A stretch of 64,000 nt of DNA, taken from positions 62,001 through 126,000 of the forward strand of contig NZ_MWQI01000002.1 of the NCBI RefSeq assembly GCF_002210345.1. Direction: 5' to 3'. The DNA comes from Fibrobacter sp. UWB4 (GTDB lineage: Bacteria > Fibrobacterota > Fibrobacteria > Fibrobacterales > Fibrobacteraceae). The first letter of the stretch is position 1. Each line of letters begins with the position of its first letter. Positions 34,912 through 43,421 of the stretch are shown here, piece after piece. The position numbers and the translations under genes were made by a program. The notes beneath the pieces are model-generated. The model had not been told where the DNA came from and did not search any database. It saw only the letters and a list, made by a program, of their open reading frames with translations.

Positions 34912-36231
34912 TTAACAGACTTTCACTTTTCCTGTCACAACATCGCTAATTAAGCTTTGTTTATACTCGTTCAAATTCGCAATCTGATTTTCGATGGACG
35001 CAATTTGAGAATCAATAGAAGCAACCTTCTTTTCGATATATGCAACAATTTCTTTTTGTTCAGAAAGAGGTGGAACAAAAACTGGCATTCGTTTCAATTT
35101 ATTCCAAACTAAATTTCGTTGAATTGATCCAACACCTTTTGAGCAAATACAATACATAGCAACCATAGAACGATCTCTCAACAAATAATTGGCAAAGTTT
35201 CGTTCTAGTTTCTCAGACATCTTCAAAATCACATATGCAGGACTTACAATCCCTCTAAAGAAGGACACACCAACAGAACCACGCCAAGCCTGTTGATTGT
35301 TTAACACAAAATCACCCACTTCAACGAGTTGATATTTGGACAAATCTTCACTAGTTGCGTTCGCTCTTTTCTCACCACCATCAGAAAAACGAATAACCCC
35401 TTTATCCAAATACACCGATAAAAGTTCTTCGTCACAATGTCCACATTGAGATTTTTGCTCAAATAAAGCACCAAAAGGTAGTTTTTCCCAATTCTCTGGA
35501 ATTTTTCCAATCCAGCTGATGCCGGAGTCTTTCATTCGGCAATTTTTATTCAATTTGCCTGTGACAGCATTAGCGATAACAGACTGTTTGTACTCCTTCA
35601 AAAGTTCAATCTGTTTTTGCTTTGCCGAAACAAGTTCATTGATTTGCGCCGTCTTTTTGTCCAAGTATTCCGCAATCGCCTTTTGTTCAGAGAGAGGAGG
35701 AAGTAGCAATTTACAACGCTTCAAATGAGCTCTTGTAACACTATAAACTTTTACGCCGTTTACACGAGTTCTAATTTGAGATCTCCAAATATCAGATTGA
35801 AAAAGATAAGCAAAGAATGGTCCGTTTTCTTCTTTATTTGTAAACGCAATTATTGTATGATAGCCTGCAAAAATCTTTCTCGTTTCCGTATTTAAAACAC
35901 AATTACCACAACCATCTAAATCTTCTGAAGTATCGGCAAATACAATATCATTTTTCCGCAATAAAGATTGCGGATTTGAATCAAGCCATGAAGATTCAAC
36001 AAATCTCAACAAATTTCTTTTTAAAACAGTTCCTTCATTTTCCTTAGAATGAATTTGCCCATAACTGACAACAGGGACTCCATTAATTTCATCATTAATA
36101 AGGTTATCCTTTGTAATCGGCAAGCCCTTTCCCAAAGAGAATTCAGACCTAAAAGGAACAACATCCCAATGCTCCGGCACATTTCCTATCCAAGAGATTC
36201 CTGAATCTTTATATCGCGCATACTTTCTCAT
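34912..36231 (-). CDS. hsdS: Type I restriction enzyme, S (specificity) subunit
   Basis: 439 residues with two target recognition domains, each opening with a KDSGISWIG.(V/I)PE.W block (near residue 5 and again near 235) and each followed by a conserved coiled-coil spacer starting PPLSEQK (VSAKQKQIELLKEYKQSVIANAVTGKL and SIENQIANLNEYKQSLISDVVTGKV). Each domain reads one half of a bipartite DNA target; the target cannot be predicted. The ATG at 36231 follows AAAGGA at ten bases; upstream in-frame sequence lies in a repeat element. It gives sequence specificity to both methylation and restriction. Confidence 0.95.
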   Translation of the reverse strand: MRKYARYKDSGISWIGNVPEHWDVVPFRSEFSLGKGLPITKDNLINDEINGVPVVSYGQIHSKENEGTVLKRNLLRFVESSWLDSNPQSLLRKNDIVFADTSEDLDGCGNCVLNTETRKIFAGYHTIIAFTNKEENGPFFAYLFQSDIWRSQIRTRVNGVKVYSVTRAHLKRCKLLLPPLSEQKAIAEYLDKKTAQINELVSAKQKQIELLKEYKQSVIANAVTGKLNKNCRMKDSGISWIGKIPENWEKLPFGALFEQKSQCGHCDEELLSVYLDKGVIRFSDGGEKRANATSEDLSKYQLVEVGDFVLNNQQAWRGSVGVSFFRGIVSPAYVILKMSEKLERNFANYLLRDRSMVAMYCICSKGVGSIQRNLVWNKLKRMPVFVPPLSEQKEIVAYIEKKVASIDSQIASIENQIANLNEYKQSLISDVVTGKVKVC

Positions 36232-36248
36232 ATAGACAAATTCCTTTA

Positions 36249-36331
36249 GATTCTTCGACTCCACTTCGTTCCGCTCAGAATGACACTCGAATAAGAGATT
36301 GCTTCGTCACAACGTTCCTCGCAATGACGTG
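36249..36331. repeat. Two repeat elements between hsdM and hsdS
   Basis: One copy of the GATTCTTCGACT...CGCTCAGAATGACA type (about 36249-36286), inverted relative to 26680-26724, followed by GATTGCTTCGTCACAACGTTCCTCGCAATGACG (36297-36329), a different element of the form CGTCATTGCGAGG...GAAGCAATC. They fill most of the 107-base gap inside the operon. Confidence 0.7.
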
Positions 36332-36338
36332 TTCATCC

Positions 36339-38177
36339 TTACTCTTCCAGAATCTCCGCCAAGGCACCTTCGGTTTGCCGTTCCAGTTTCATGATGTCGT
36401 TCTTGATGTCTTTCAGGCTGCGGAGTTCAACGGGCTTGTAGAAATACTTGGTAAAGCTCAATTCGTAGCCTACGGTGGGTTCGCCGAAAATCACGTCGGG
36501 TGTATAGGGTTTGACTTCGTTCTCGTAGAAGCCTTCAATCCCGCCCGGATAGTTCATCGGAATCTGTTCCGTTTCGTTACGATTCGCCTTGTATTTTACA
36601 TTGCCCTTCTTGTCCTTGACCGGTTTGCCATTCTCGTCCAATACGGGCTTCATCAGCGGCACAGACCAGTAACCGAATTCAGAATTGTCGAAAATCTTGC
36701 TCTGTTCCGTTTCCTTGAAATCCATCAGGAGTTTCAAAATCTTTGCTCGATCCGCCTCGTTCGTTTCGCAATTTTTTTCACCCAAGTTTTTGCGGAGCGG
36801 AGTCTTGATGGCAGTCGCGTCAATCAACTGCACCTTGCCCTTGCGGCGTTTTTCCTTACGGTTCGTGACAATCCAGATGTAGGTGCCTATACCCGTGTTG
36901 TAAAAGTCCTTTTCGGGCATGGCGACAATCGCTTCGAGCATGTCGTTTTCAATAATATACTTGCGCAAGTTGCTGTTGCCCGAGCCTGCATCGCCCGTAA
37001 AGAGCGAACTTCCGTTGTGCACTTCCACAATGCGGGTGCCAAGTTCTGTATCTTTCATACGGCTGACATTGTTCGCCAAAAAAAGCATCTGCGGATCACC
37101 AATGTCGGGAACAAAGTTTACATCGTCCGAAAGAACAAAACGACTGTCGGTGATATCCTTCTTGTCCGTAATTCCCCAGTTCTTGAGGTCTTCTTTCCAT
37201 GCAGTACCGAAAGGCGGATTCGAAATGCAGAAGTCGTATGTTTCGCCAATGTGGCCATCTTGCGAGATGGTTGAACCAAACGCTATGTAATCACGCTGTT
37301 GTTTGTTCAATGAATAGTTAAAACTTTTAATTTGACCCGAAATCATGATGTCAGCCTTGCAGGTCGCATATGTATCCGGCATCAGTTCCTGGCCGAAAAT
37401 GTGAATTTTGATTTTCTTGTCGCGTTCTTTTGCCATGTCAAGGATCTTGTCCTTGGCAACCGACAAGATGCCACCCGTACCGCAGGCACCATCGTAAATG
37501 GTGTATGTTGAGTTTTCAAGTTTATCCGCAATCGGTAGAATCGTCAAGTCGGCAAGCAACTTGACCATATCACGCGGAGTAAAATGACGACCGGCGCTAG
37601 TCACTGCGTATGCTTCATTGAAACGACGGAGCAGTTCCTCAAATACTGTTCCCATCATGTGGTTATCGACACCGGGCAAAGCTTCTTTGCCGCTAGCGTC
37701 CTTCACAGGTAGGATTCCCAAGTTGATGGACTTGTCCGTAAACTTTTCGATGATGGAACCCAAACGGTTGCTTTCGGTGAGTTTGTCGATGGTCGGCAAC
37801 AGTTCGAACTTCTTGACGATATCCTGAACATCCTTGCTGTAACCGTCGATGTATTCCAAGAAGTTCATTTTGAGGCGGGAAGGATTCGTCTCTGCCGTCA
37901 GCGTGCGCATTGTGAACTTCGAAACATTCACGAAGGGGTACTTGGTAATGGCGGTCAGCACAGGCTCGTAATTCACTATTTTCTGTTTGTCCAGTTCAGC
38001 CTTCTGTTTGAGAACAGCCTCTTTCGTGGGCTCCAGCAAAACGTCAATACGGCGGAGCACCATCATCGGAAGAATAACCTTCTTATAATCGACCTGTTCA
38101 AAAACATCTACCAGCACATCGTTGGCGATATTCCACATAAAACTGACCAGCTTGTTGAACTGCTGCGTATTACCCAT
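36339..38177 (-). CDS. hsdM: Type I restriction enzyme, M (DNA methyltransferase) subunit
   Basis: 612 residues. An N-terminal helical domain (HsdM_N; WNIANDVLVDVFEQVDYKKVILPMMVLRRID) precedes an N6-adenine methyltransferase domain with IYDGACGTGGILS for S-adenosylmethionine binding and the catalytic NPPF in DFCISNPPFGTAW. It methylates adenine in the target of the partner S subunit. The ATG at 38177 follows GAGG at six bases. First gene of the operon; a long hairpin sequence lies 70-215 bases upstream on the same strand. Confidence 0.96.
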   Translation of the reverse strand: MGNTQQFNKLVSFMWNIANDVLVDVFEQVDYKKVILPMMVLRRIDVLLEPTKEAVLKQKAELDKQKIVNYEPVLTAITKYPFVNVSKFTMRTLTAETNPSRLKMNFLEYIDGYSKDVQDIVKKFELLPTIDKLTESNRLGSIIEKFTDKSINLGILPVKDASGKEALPGVDNHMMGTVFEELLRRFNEAYAVTSAGRHFTPRDMVKLLADLTILPIADKLENSTYTIYDGACGTGGILSVAKDKILDMAKERDKKIKIHIFGQELMPDTYATCKADIMISGQIKSFNYSLNKQQRDYIAFGSTISQDGHIGETYDFCISNPPFGTAWKEDLKNWGITDKKDITDSRFVLSDDVNFVPDIGDPQMLFLANNVSRMKDTELGTRIVEVHNGSSLFTGDAGSGNSNLRKYIIENDMLEAIVAMPEKDFYNTGIGTYIWIVTNRKEKRRKGKVQLIDATAIKTPLRKNLGEKNCETNEADRAKILKLLMDFKETEQSKIFDNSEFGYWSVPLMKPVLDENGKPVKDKKGNVKYKANRNETEQIPMNYPGGIEGFYENEVKPYTPDVIFGEPTVGYELSFTKYFYKPVELRSLKDIKNDIMKLERQTEGALAEILEE

Positions 38178-38247
38178 AAGAACCTCAATTGTAAGCCCTT
38201 ATGCAAGCACAATCAACAATCGCTCTAGATGACGTTTATGACAACAA

Positions 38248-38400
38248 AAAAGGCGTGGAATCGAATGCACCTACCGCCTCAGGTAACGACCAAGTAACCC
38301 AGTATCAGATAAGCACAAACGACCCACGCACAGGGTGCGTGAGTGTCTGCCTTACTCTCTGATACTTGAAATTTTGGTCGTTTTCGAGGCGAGAATAAGA
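38248..38400 (-). ncRNA. Candidate structured RNA: long interrupted hairpin upstream of hsdM
   Basis: Nested inverted repeats at 38275-38391: CGCCTC (38275-38280) with GAGGCG (38386-38391); AACGACCAA (38285-38293) with TTGGTCGTT (38374-38382); AGTATCAGA (38301-38309) with TCTGATACT (38358-38366); TAAG with CTTA; and an apical CACGCAC / GTGCGTG stem (38325-38331 / 38335-38341). Opposed unpaired stretches form internal bubbles. On the minus strand it is followed by a GGCG...CGCC stem and six T (about 38275-38248), a possible terminator, so minus-strand transcription is favoured. The rod with bubbles recalls 6S RNA, but no family is recognised. It could also be a leader of hsdMSR. The 38178-38587 gap has no protein gene. 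Confidence 0.5.
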
Positions 38401-38476
38401 GCTATAACTCAAATTTCTATGCGCCCTACATCTTGCGATGCAAGGCTATGTCACAAATAATATAGATTATTCAGAA

Positions 38477-38572
38477 AAGAAAGGAGATTCCCCGCCTTCG
38501 CGGGAATAACAAAAAGCGGTCACTATGGCATAAAAAGGAGATGCCGGAACTAATCCGGCATGACAATGCAAA
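38477..38572. repeat. Two palindromic repeats after the pectate lyase gene
   Basis: AAAGGAGATTCCCCGCCTTCGCGGGAATAAC (about 38479-38509) and AAAGGAGATGCCGGAACTAATCCGGCATGACAA (about 38535-38567). Both have the form AGGAGAT-stem-loop-stem-ATGACAA. On the minus strand each is a stem followed by CTCCTTT, and the second lies just after the pectate lyase stop, where it could act as terminator. Confidence 0.7.
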
Positions 38573-38587
38573 ACAAAACGCATCAAT

Positions 38588-40276
38588 CTACTTCACGGCA
38601 ATAAACTTGCTGCGTTCCACGCCGGGTGCTGAAACCCGCATCACATATAGGCCAGCAGGCAGCCCGCGAGTCATCCATGCAACATCACCGACTTTTGCAG
38701 ATTCAACATTCATGCGACGCACCAAAGCGCCCTTCGTATCAAAAATGCTAACGCGATAGACGCTCGGCGCGACCATAGCAAACGACTTTGAACGAATCGA
38801 CGTCGGCTTTTCCGTCGTATCTTTTTCCGCGGACTTCACAAGCGTTACATCAAACTGGTCGATGTTCGGGCCATCATTACCGCCAACGGTTGCAAACTTC
38901 ACTGCATTTTCGCCTGCGGCAAGATTTACCAAGACTTCAGCCGTTTCCCAGACGGTCCAGCCACCCGTTGTCTTGAAAGATGTCGTTGCCGTATCTAAAC
39001 CAGCAGAAATCGCAAGAGAGCGTGCTTCACTGGAGCCATTTGCAAAATCGATATCAAAGCGATATTGGCCAGCCGTATCGACTTTCACGTTCACGACGAC
39101 ATCGCCGCCCTTATCGAAATTCACATAACCATCGCCGTGGTAGCCGCCATTGCTACTTTCAGAAACGCCACCTGTAATCGTACCCGTTTCGGCCTGGTAC
39201 TGTTTATCAGGTGTCGGTGGTTCCGGTTCCACATAATTGGCATCACATTCCGTCGGACTCTTGAGCGTAGCGCCCGCATTTGCCTTCACGGCAGCTTCGA
39301 CTTCGCTCGCCTTGAGCATAAAGCTCGTGTATTCATAAGGCGGCGTAAAAGAAGTCCCTGTTCCCTTTGTATTGCCCGAGCAATTCGTAAAGATGTTATC
39401 AATAACTTCGTTCACGCCAGTGCCGTTCGCATTGCCCGTATAAATCGGGTTTGCTTCGTTGATAAATACATTGCGTTCCGTACGCACTTTGCACATGTGG
39501 CCAGCCGAAACGCCAAGCACATCGGTTCCGTTTGTGATGCTAGCATTGCCCGTAAGCAAGTTATTCACCACATGAACGTTTCCGTAACGGCAGCGTGGCT
39601 TGCGCTGGTTTGCCGCCTGCCACCAGTTGAACATGTAAGTCACATTCAGCTTGCCTTCGCTTTCGGGTTCATTGTCAGAACTGCCGATGAGATTCGAAAG
39701 GTTGTGCGAACTCTTTTTCTTGTAGCCAAAAATGCACCACGTAAACGTTACGTTATCTGCTCCTTTTACCACATCGGCATTGCCATCCTGACCATCCCAG
39801 AATTCACAGTGGTCAATCCATATATTTTTGGAACCGTTATTTTCAATGGTGAGATTGTCCCAAGCCTGCTCAGCATTACTGCCCGGTCCTTGAATCACGA
39901 TATTGCGAACGATGATGTTAGACGCCTTGCTAATGTGAATTGGCGCTTTAAGCACTGTTCCCGGCTTAAGTCCGATGATGGTCTTGTTGGAACCCGTGAT
40001 ATTCAAGCGGTCCCCCGTTCGCCCGCTCCAGCCATCGCCAAGCGTACCATCAATGTAAATCACACGCGGAGAAGAATCCTTCGCGTACTTTTGCAAATCG
40101 GCAAAAGTCGTCACTGTAATGGGAGTCGCATTTCCGCCACCGGTCACATTAAACTCGGTCGAAGTACGGCCCGAACGAGTCGCCCAGCCAATCGGCTTGC
40201 ACTGATCCACAGCAGCGGATGCAGAAACAGCAAACGCGCATAACACAGTCAAAAATCTGCTAGGAACCTTAAACAT
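38588..40276 (-). CDS. Secreted pectate lyase (PL1) with CBM and sorting tail
   Basis: 562 residues: signal peptide (to about AVSASA, 21), a right-handed beta-helix pectate lyase of PL1 type (about 25-340) with the signature IWIDHCEFWDGQDGNADVVKGADNVTFTWCIF and the Arg-containing RKPRCRYGNVHVVNN strand, a beta-sandwich CBM6/35-like domain (about 360-490; YQAETGTITGGVSESSNGGYHGDGYVNF), and a C-terminal T9SS-like sorting tail (VYRVSIFDTKGALVRRMNVE). It cleaves polygalacturonate by beta-elimination, using calcium in known members. Fits the plant cell-wall lifestyle together with the GH8 enzyme. Confidence 0.9.
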   Translation of the reverse strand: MFKVPSRFLTVLCAFAVSASAAVDQCKPIGWATRSGRTSTEFNVTGGGNATPITVTTFADLQKYAKDSSPRVIYIDGTLGDGWSGRTGDRLNITGSNKTIIGLKPGTVLKAPIHISKASNIIVRNIVIQGPGSNAEQAWDNLTIENNGSKNIWIDHCEFWDGQDGNADVVKGADNVTFTWCIFGYKKKSSHNLSNLIGSSDNEPESEGKLNVTYMFNWWQAANQRKPRCRYGNVHVVNNLLTGNASITNGTDVLGVSAGHMCKVRTERNVFINEANPIYTGNANGTGVNEVIDNIFTNCSGNTKGTGTSFTPPYEYTSFMLKASEVEAAVKANAGATLKSPTECDANYVEPEPPTPDKQYQAETGTITGGVSESSNGGYHGDGYVNFDKGGDVVVNVKVDTAGQYRFDIDFANGSSEARSLAISAGLDTATTSFKTTGGWTVWETAEVLVNLAAGENAVKFATVGGNDGPNIDQFDVTLVKSAEKDTTEKPTSIRSKSFAMVAPSVYRVSIFDTKGALVRRMNVESAKVGDVAWMTRGLPAGLYVMRVSAPGVERSKFIAVK

Positions 40277-40514
40277 CTCACATCTCCTGACTCACCAAAA
40301 GTTTTTCATCTATTTTCACGAAACATTCGTAGAATTATACCCTAGTGAAATCTATATTCTTAAGCGAAACATGCAACACTCTGGCAAAGCATTTTTCTAG
40401 ACATTTTGTCAAAGAATACAATAACCCTTTCGCCATCATACTTTTTTCTGCTTTTTGAGATAGCCACCTTGATGAAATAGGCAAAAGAAATATCTTTCAA
40501 TCGAGGAAACGGCC

Positions 40515-40781
40515 ATGAAAAAATTCTTTATTTCCCTGCGGGAACAAATCGTAAAAAGACTGCAAAGTTTATCATTCAGAACCGGCGTCATCGTCCTTTC
40601 GCTTTGCATTCCCTTTTACATCTTGTCGTTTGCGCAAATGGCACTCCCCATTTCGGCCGAAGCCAAGGGGATTCTTTGGGTAGTGCTGTTCGGGCTTGCC
40701 AAAACATTTCAGTACGGCGGACTTTCTATCATCGGCGTTGAAGGAGTCAAAAGACTAAAAGGCTTTTTCAAGAAAGCGTAA
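40515..40781 (+). CDS. Small two-helix membrane protein
   Basis: 88 residues with a basic N-terminus (MKKFFISLREQIVKRLQ), two hydrophobic segments (TGVIVLSLCIPFYILSFAQMALP and KGILWVVLFGLAKTFQYGGLSIIG) and a basic C-terminus (GVKRLKGFFKKA). I think it resembles small proteins annotated as transporter suffix domains, but am not sure. GAGG eight bases before ATG 40515 supports the start. Convergent with the next gene, two bases apart from its stop. Confidence 0.65.
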   Translation: MKKFFISLREQIVKRLQSLSFRTGVIVLSLCIPFYILSFAQMALPISAEAKGILWVVLFGLAKTFQYGGLSIIGVEGVKRLKGFFKKA

Positions 40782-40783
40782 AA

Positions 40784-41287
40784 CTATTCATCAGCACAAA
40801 GCTTATTGTCATAATAAATAGCATATTCGATAAAATCTCTTGCTGTTTTATTTTCACATAATAATTTTTTGTCTATTCGATATTTCTTCTTCATTTTTTC
40901 GTTCACCAACATTCGTCCCGCATTTTTAAGCCATACATTTTTATTCTCAACCAAATATTTCAAGTTAGCGGGCGACAAGAAAAACACGGAATCAGGAACA
41001 AAAGTCATCCACAATAAATGATGTAGATTGAAATCGTACTTTTCCTTTTTTACAATGGAATCAAGAACGCAATTCATACCCCGATTCCCTAACGGCAAAA
41101 GAATATCAGCATCATCAGTTTCATATTGACCATTAATGTATTTTTCATATTTGTCAAAAGCTTGACTCAGCTTTGCGTTCCACTTACAACAAGACTTCTG
41201 CGTGCAACTAGAAAATGCAAAAAGCGGCGTTTTGCAGAATAATACAAGAACGAAAACTATTAAGAAAGGCAGATGACTGTACTTCAT
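40784..41287 (-). CDS. Hypothetical exported protein
   Basis: 167 residues. N-terminal signal peptide (LPFLIVFVLVLFCKTPLFAF), then a Cys-rich start of the mature part (SSCTQKSCCKW), and a helical rest with no family I recognise (YEKYINGQYETDDADILLPLGNRGMNCVLDSIV resembles annotation-free gut-bacterial proteins). Low GC compared with its neighbours may point to recent transfer. Function unknown. Confidence 0.55.
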   Translation of the reverse strand: MKYSHLPFLIVFVLVLFCKTPLFAFSSCTQKSCCKWNAKLSQAFDKYEKYINGQYETDDADILLPLGNRGMNCVLDSIVKKEKYDFNLHHLLWMTFVPDSVFFLSPANLKYLVENKNVWLKNAGRMLVNEKMKKKYRIDKKLLCENKTARDFIEYAIYYDNKLCADE

Positions 41288-41360
41288 ATTTCTAACCTAA
41301 TATAAAAAATTGCTATTATTCCTTACGGATTACAAATCTACAGGATCCATCGATGAATTA

Positions 41361-41392
41361 AGGAGATTCCCGCCTTCGCGGGAATGACAAGT
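41361..41392. repeat. Palindromic AGGAGATTCCCGC...GCGGGAATGACAA repeat
   Basis: AAGGAGATTCCCGCCTTCGCGGGAATGACAAG between the divergent hypothetical gene and hisC. Same form as the copies at 38477-38572 and inside hrpB at 54480-54512. Confidence 0.75.
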
Positions 41393-41439
41393 TCAGAACG
41401 AATCCTAAACGTAAATCATTAACCACTGATTACTGCAAA

Positions 41440-42549
41440 ATGGATATTAACGAACTCGCACAACAGCATATTTTGAAGCAGCCGCTCTACGTGACCGGCA
41501 AACCCATCGCCTACACCGCTCGTGAATTCGGTCTCGACCCGAAAGACATCGACAAGCTCGCCAGCAACGAAAACCCGTTTGGCCCGAGCCCGAAGGGCAT
41601 GGCCGAAGCTCGCAAGGCTTTGGAAGAAGTGAACCTCTATCCGGATGGCGGTTCTTATGATCTCATCGGAAAGATTGCTGAATTCCGCGGCGTGAACCGC
41701 GACCAGATTGCTGTGGGTAACGGCAGTAACGAAATTTTGGACATGATTGCCCAGGTGTTCCTCGGCCCCGGCACGGAAGCCGTCATGGGCAACCACAGCT
41801 TCGCTGTCTATAAGCTCGCTACGATGGCCATGAACGCCAAGATTGTTGAAGTTGACATGCCCGCTCCGGGATACAACTACAACCTCAAGGCCATGCGCGA
41901 CGCAGTGAACGAAAAGACCCGCATCGTGTTCCTCGCTAACCCGAACAATCCGACCGGTTCTGACCTCACCGCCAAGGAAATTTTGGACTTCGCCGACAGC
42001 CTCCCAGAAACTTGCATTCTCGTGATGGACGAAGCCTACACCGAATTTATCGAAGACACGCCGGAACTCGTTCCGGATTTCAACAGCCGCATCGCCGCCG
42101 GCAAGAACATCATCTGCTGCCGTACATTCAGCAAGATCTACGGTCTCGCAGGCCTCCGCGTGGGCTACTGCATCACCCGCCCGGAAATCGTCGCCCTCAT
42201 CAACCGCGTGCGTGAACCGTTCAACGTGAACAGCATCGCTCAGGCAGCTGCCATCGGCGCTATCGACGACCAGGAATACGTGAACAAGGTTCGCGAACTC
42301 AACAAGAAGGGTCTCGAACAGCTCAAGGCTGGTTTCAAGGAACTCGGCCTCGCCTACGTTGACAGCCACGCAAACTTCATCGCCGTCAGCGGATTCAAGG
42401 ATCCGATGGACGCCTTCAAGTTCTTGCAGGCCAAGGGCACCATCATCCGTCCGCAGCCGGCTATGGGTGACGTGCTCCGCATTACCGTCGGTACCGAAGC
42501 TCAGAACAAGAAATGCCTCGAAAACATCAAGGCATATCTCGGCAAGTAA
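41440..42549 (+). CDS. hisC: Histidinol-phosphate aminotransferase
   Basis: 369 residues, fold-type I PLP enzyme. Visible motifs: LASNENPFGPSP (substrate arm), VGNGSNEILDMI, FLANPNNPTG, MDEAYTEF and TFSKIYGLAGLRVGYC with the Schiff-base Lys in S-x-x-K. It makes histidinol phosphate from imidazole acetol phosphate and glutamate in histidine synthesis; such enzymes can also transaminate phenylalanine and tyrosine precursors, of interest given the aromatic genes nearby. The codon use is strongly biased like a highly expressed gene. The next gene may start inside its 3' end. Confidence 0.93.
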   Translation: MDINELAQQHILKQPLYVTGKPIAYTAREFGLDPKDIDKLASNENPFGPSPKGMAEARKALEEVNLYPDGGSYDLIGKIAEFRGVNRDQIAVGNGSNEILDMIAQVFLGPGTEAVMGNHSFAVYKLATMAMNAKIVEVDMPAPGYNYNLKAMRDAVNEKTRIVFLANPNNPTGSDLTAKEILDFADSLPETCILVMDEAYTEFIEDTPELVPDFNSRIAAGKNIICCRTFSKIYGLAGLRVGYCITRPEIVALINRVREPFNVNSIAQAAAIGAIDDQEYVNKVRELNKKGLEQLKAGFKELGLAYVDSHANFIAVSGFKDPMDAFKFLQAKGTIIRPQPAMGDVLRITVGTEAQNKKCLENIKAYLGK

Positions 42550-43421
42550 ACCGAGAAAGAGACTGCGCGAAGCCCGCGCCTAGCGCCAAAGCTCACGGCG
42601 TTGCCCGTGTGATTTCTAAGCGCGGTTTTTGCAGCAGAAGCCAAGCAGAAAACCTGGTCCGCGAGGGCCGGGTTTCTTTGCGTGGTAAAATCGTCCGCGA
42701 TCCGGACACTCCCGCTCGCGAAAATGATGAAATTTGCGTTGACGGAAAGCATGTAAAAGCAAGCGAGTTCGTTTACTTTATGATGAACAAGCCGCGTGGC
42801 TACGTCACTACGGCAAGCGACGAGAAAGGGCGCGCAACCGTCATGGACCTTTTCCGCGAGCAATACGCCAAGATGTTCCCCGGCAAGCCCGTGCCACACA
42901 TATCGCCCGTTGGCAGACTCGATGCAGCCAGCGAAGGGCTATTGTTATTTACAAATGACACGCAATGGGCAGACGCTTTGCTGAATCCGCAAGAGTCGCG
43001 CGATTCAAAGGCAGGAATGACAAGCGCAAGCGTCATCCTGAGTCCCGGAACGGAGTCCGGGATAAACTACGCGAAGTATCCAGTAAAGATCCAGCATACA
43101 AAAATCTACCGGGTGCAGGTCGCAGGAAAGCCAACTGCGGCGGAACTTTCGCAAATGGAAGCGGGTTTCAATGTTCCGCCACGCGTCTTTGGCGAACCCG
43201 AAGAATTCATGCACGCCGTCAGCGCCAAGCTCTACAGCGCAGGCGAAAAGAACTGCTGGCTCGAAATCACTTTGGACGAAGGCAAAAATCGTGAAATCCG
43301 CCGAATGCTCGCGAAGCTCGGCTACGAGGTTTTACGCCTTGTGCGCATAAAGTTCAGCAATTACGAATTGGGCGATTTAAAGCAAGGCTGCATCAAAAAA
43401 ATTGACGCCCCGCAGCATTAA
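42513..43421 (+). CDS. RluB/RsuA-type pseudouridine synthase
   Basis: 302 residues. An N-terminal S4 RNA-binding domain (RVISKRGFCSRSQAENLVREGRVSLRG) precedes the synthase domain with the catalytic Asp in HISPVGRLDAASEGLLLFTND, and later KIYRVQV, LDEGKNREIRRMLAKLGYEVLRLVRI. It isomerises uridine in rRNA. Between LLNPQESRD and KYPVKIQHTKIYRVQV lies an insertion of ~25 residues encoded by a GTCATCCTGAG-type repeat. The start is uncertain: ATG 42513 is the only ATG in frame and overlaps hisC by 37 bases; a GTG at about 42609 (V-I-S-K) is the alternative, but would trim the S4 domain. Confidence 0.85.
   Translation: MPRKHQGISRQVNRERDCAKPAPSAKAHGVARVISKRGFCSRSQAENLVREGRVSLRGKIVRDPDTPARENDEICVDGKHVKASEFVYFMMNKPRGYVTTASDEKGRATVMDLFREQYAKMFPGKPVPHISPVGRLDAASEGLLLFTNDTQWADALLNPQESRDSKAGMTSASVILSPGTESGINYAKYPVKIQHTKIYRVQVAGKPTAAELSQMEAGFNVPPRVFGEPEEFMHAVSAKLYSAGEKNCWLEITLDEGKNREIRRMLAKLGYEVLRLVRIKFSNYELGDLKQGCIKKIDAPQH
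43012..43094 (+). repeat. Repeat element in frame inside the pseudouridine synthase gene
   Basis: GGAATGACAAGC, then GCGTCATCCTGAGTCCCGGAACGG and a closing GGGATAAACTACGCGAAGTATCCAGT. CCCGGA / TCCGGG forms a stem. It has the GTCATCCTGAG...GAAG-ATCC framework of the intergenic repeats and adds SASVILSPGTESGINYA to the protein. Confidence 0.7.

Noticed and set aside
31925-38177. Wider defence island with BREX or DISARM genes
   Set aside because: Only the three hsd genes are present; neighbours are core genes apart from the GNAT pair and the secreted lyase.
38248-38275. tRNA or tmRNA 3' end, because of the word GCATTCGATTCCACGCC on the minus strand
   Set aside because: The T-arm stem does not pair properly, there is no acceptor partner or CCA, and no tag reading frame is found.
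38275-38391. Retron-type msr/msd
   Set aside because: No reverse transcriptase gene lies nearby; the neighbour is the restriction operon.
39065-40243. 392-codon open frame on the plus strand
   Set aside because: Antisense to the pectate lyase, whose motifs are clear on the minus strand.
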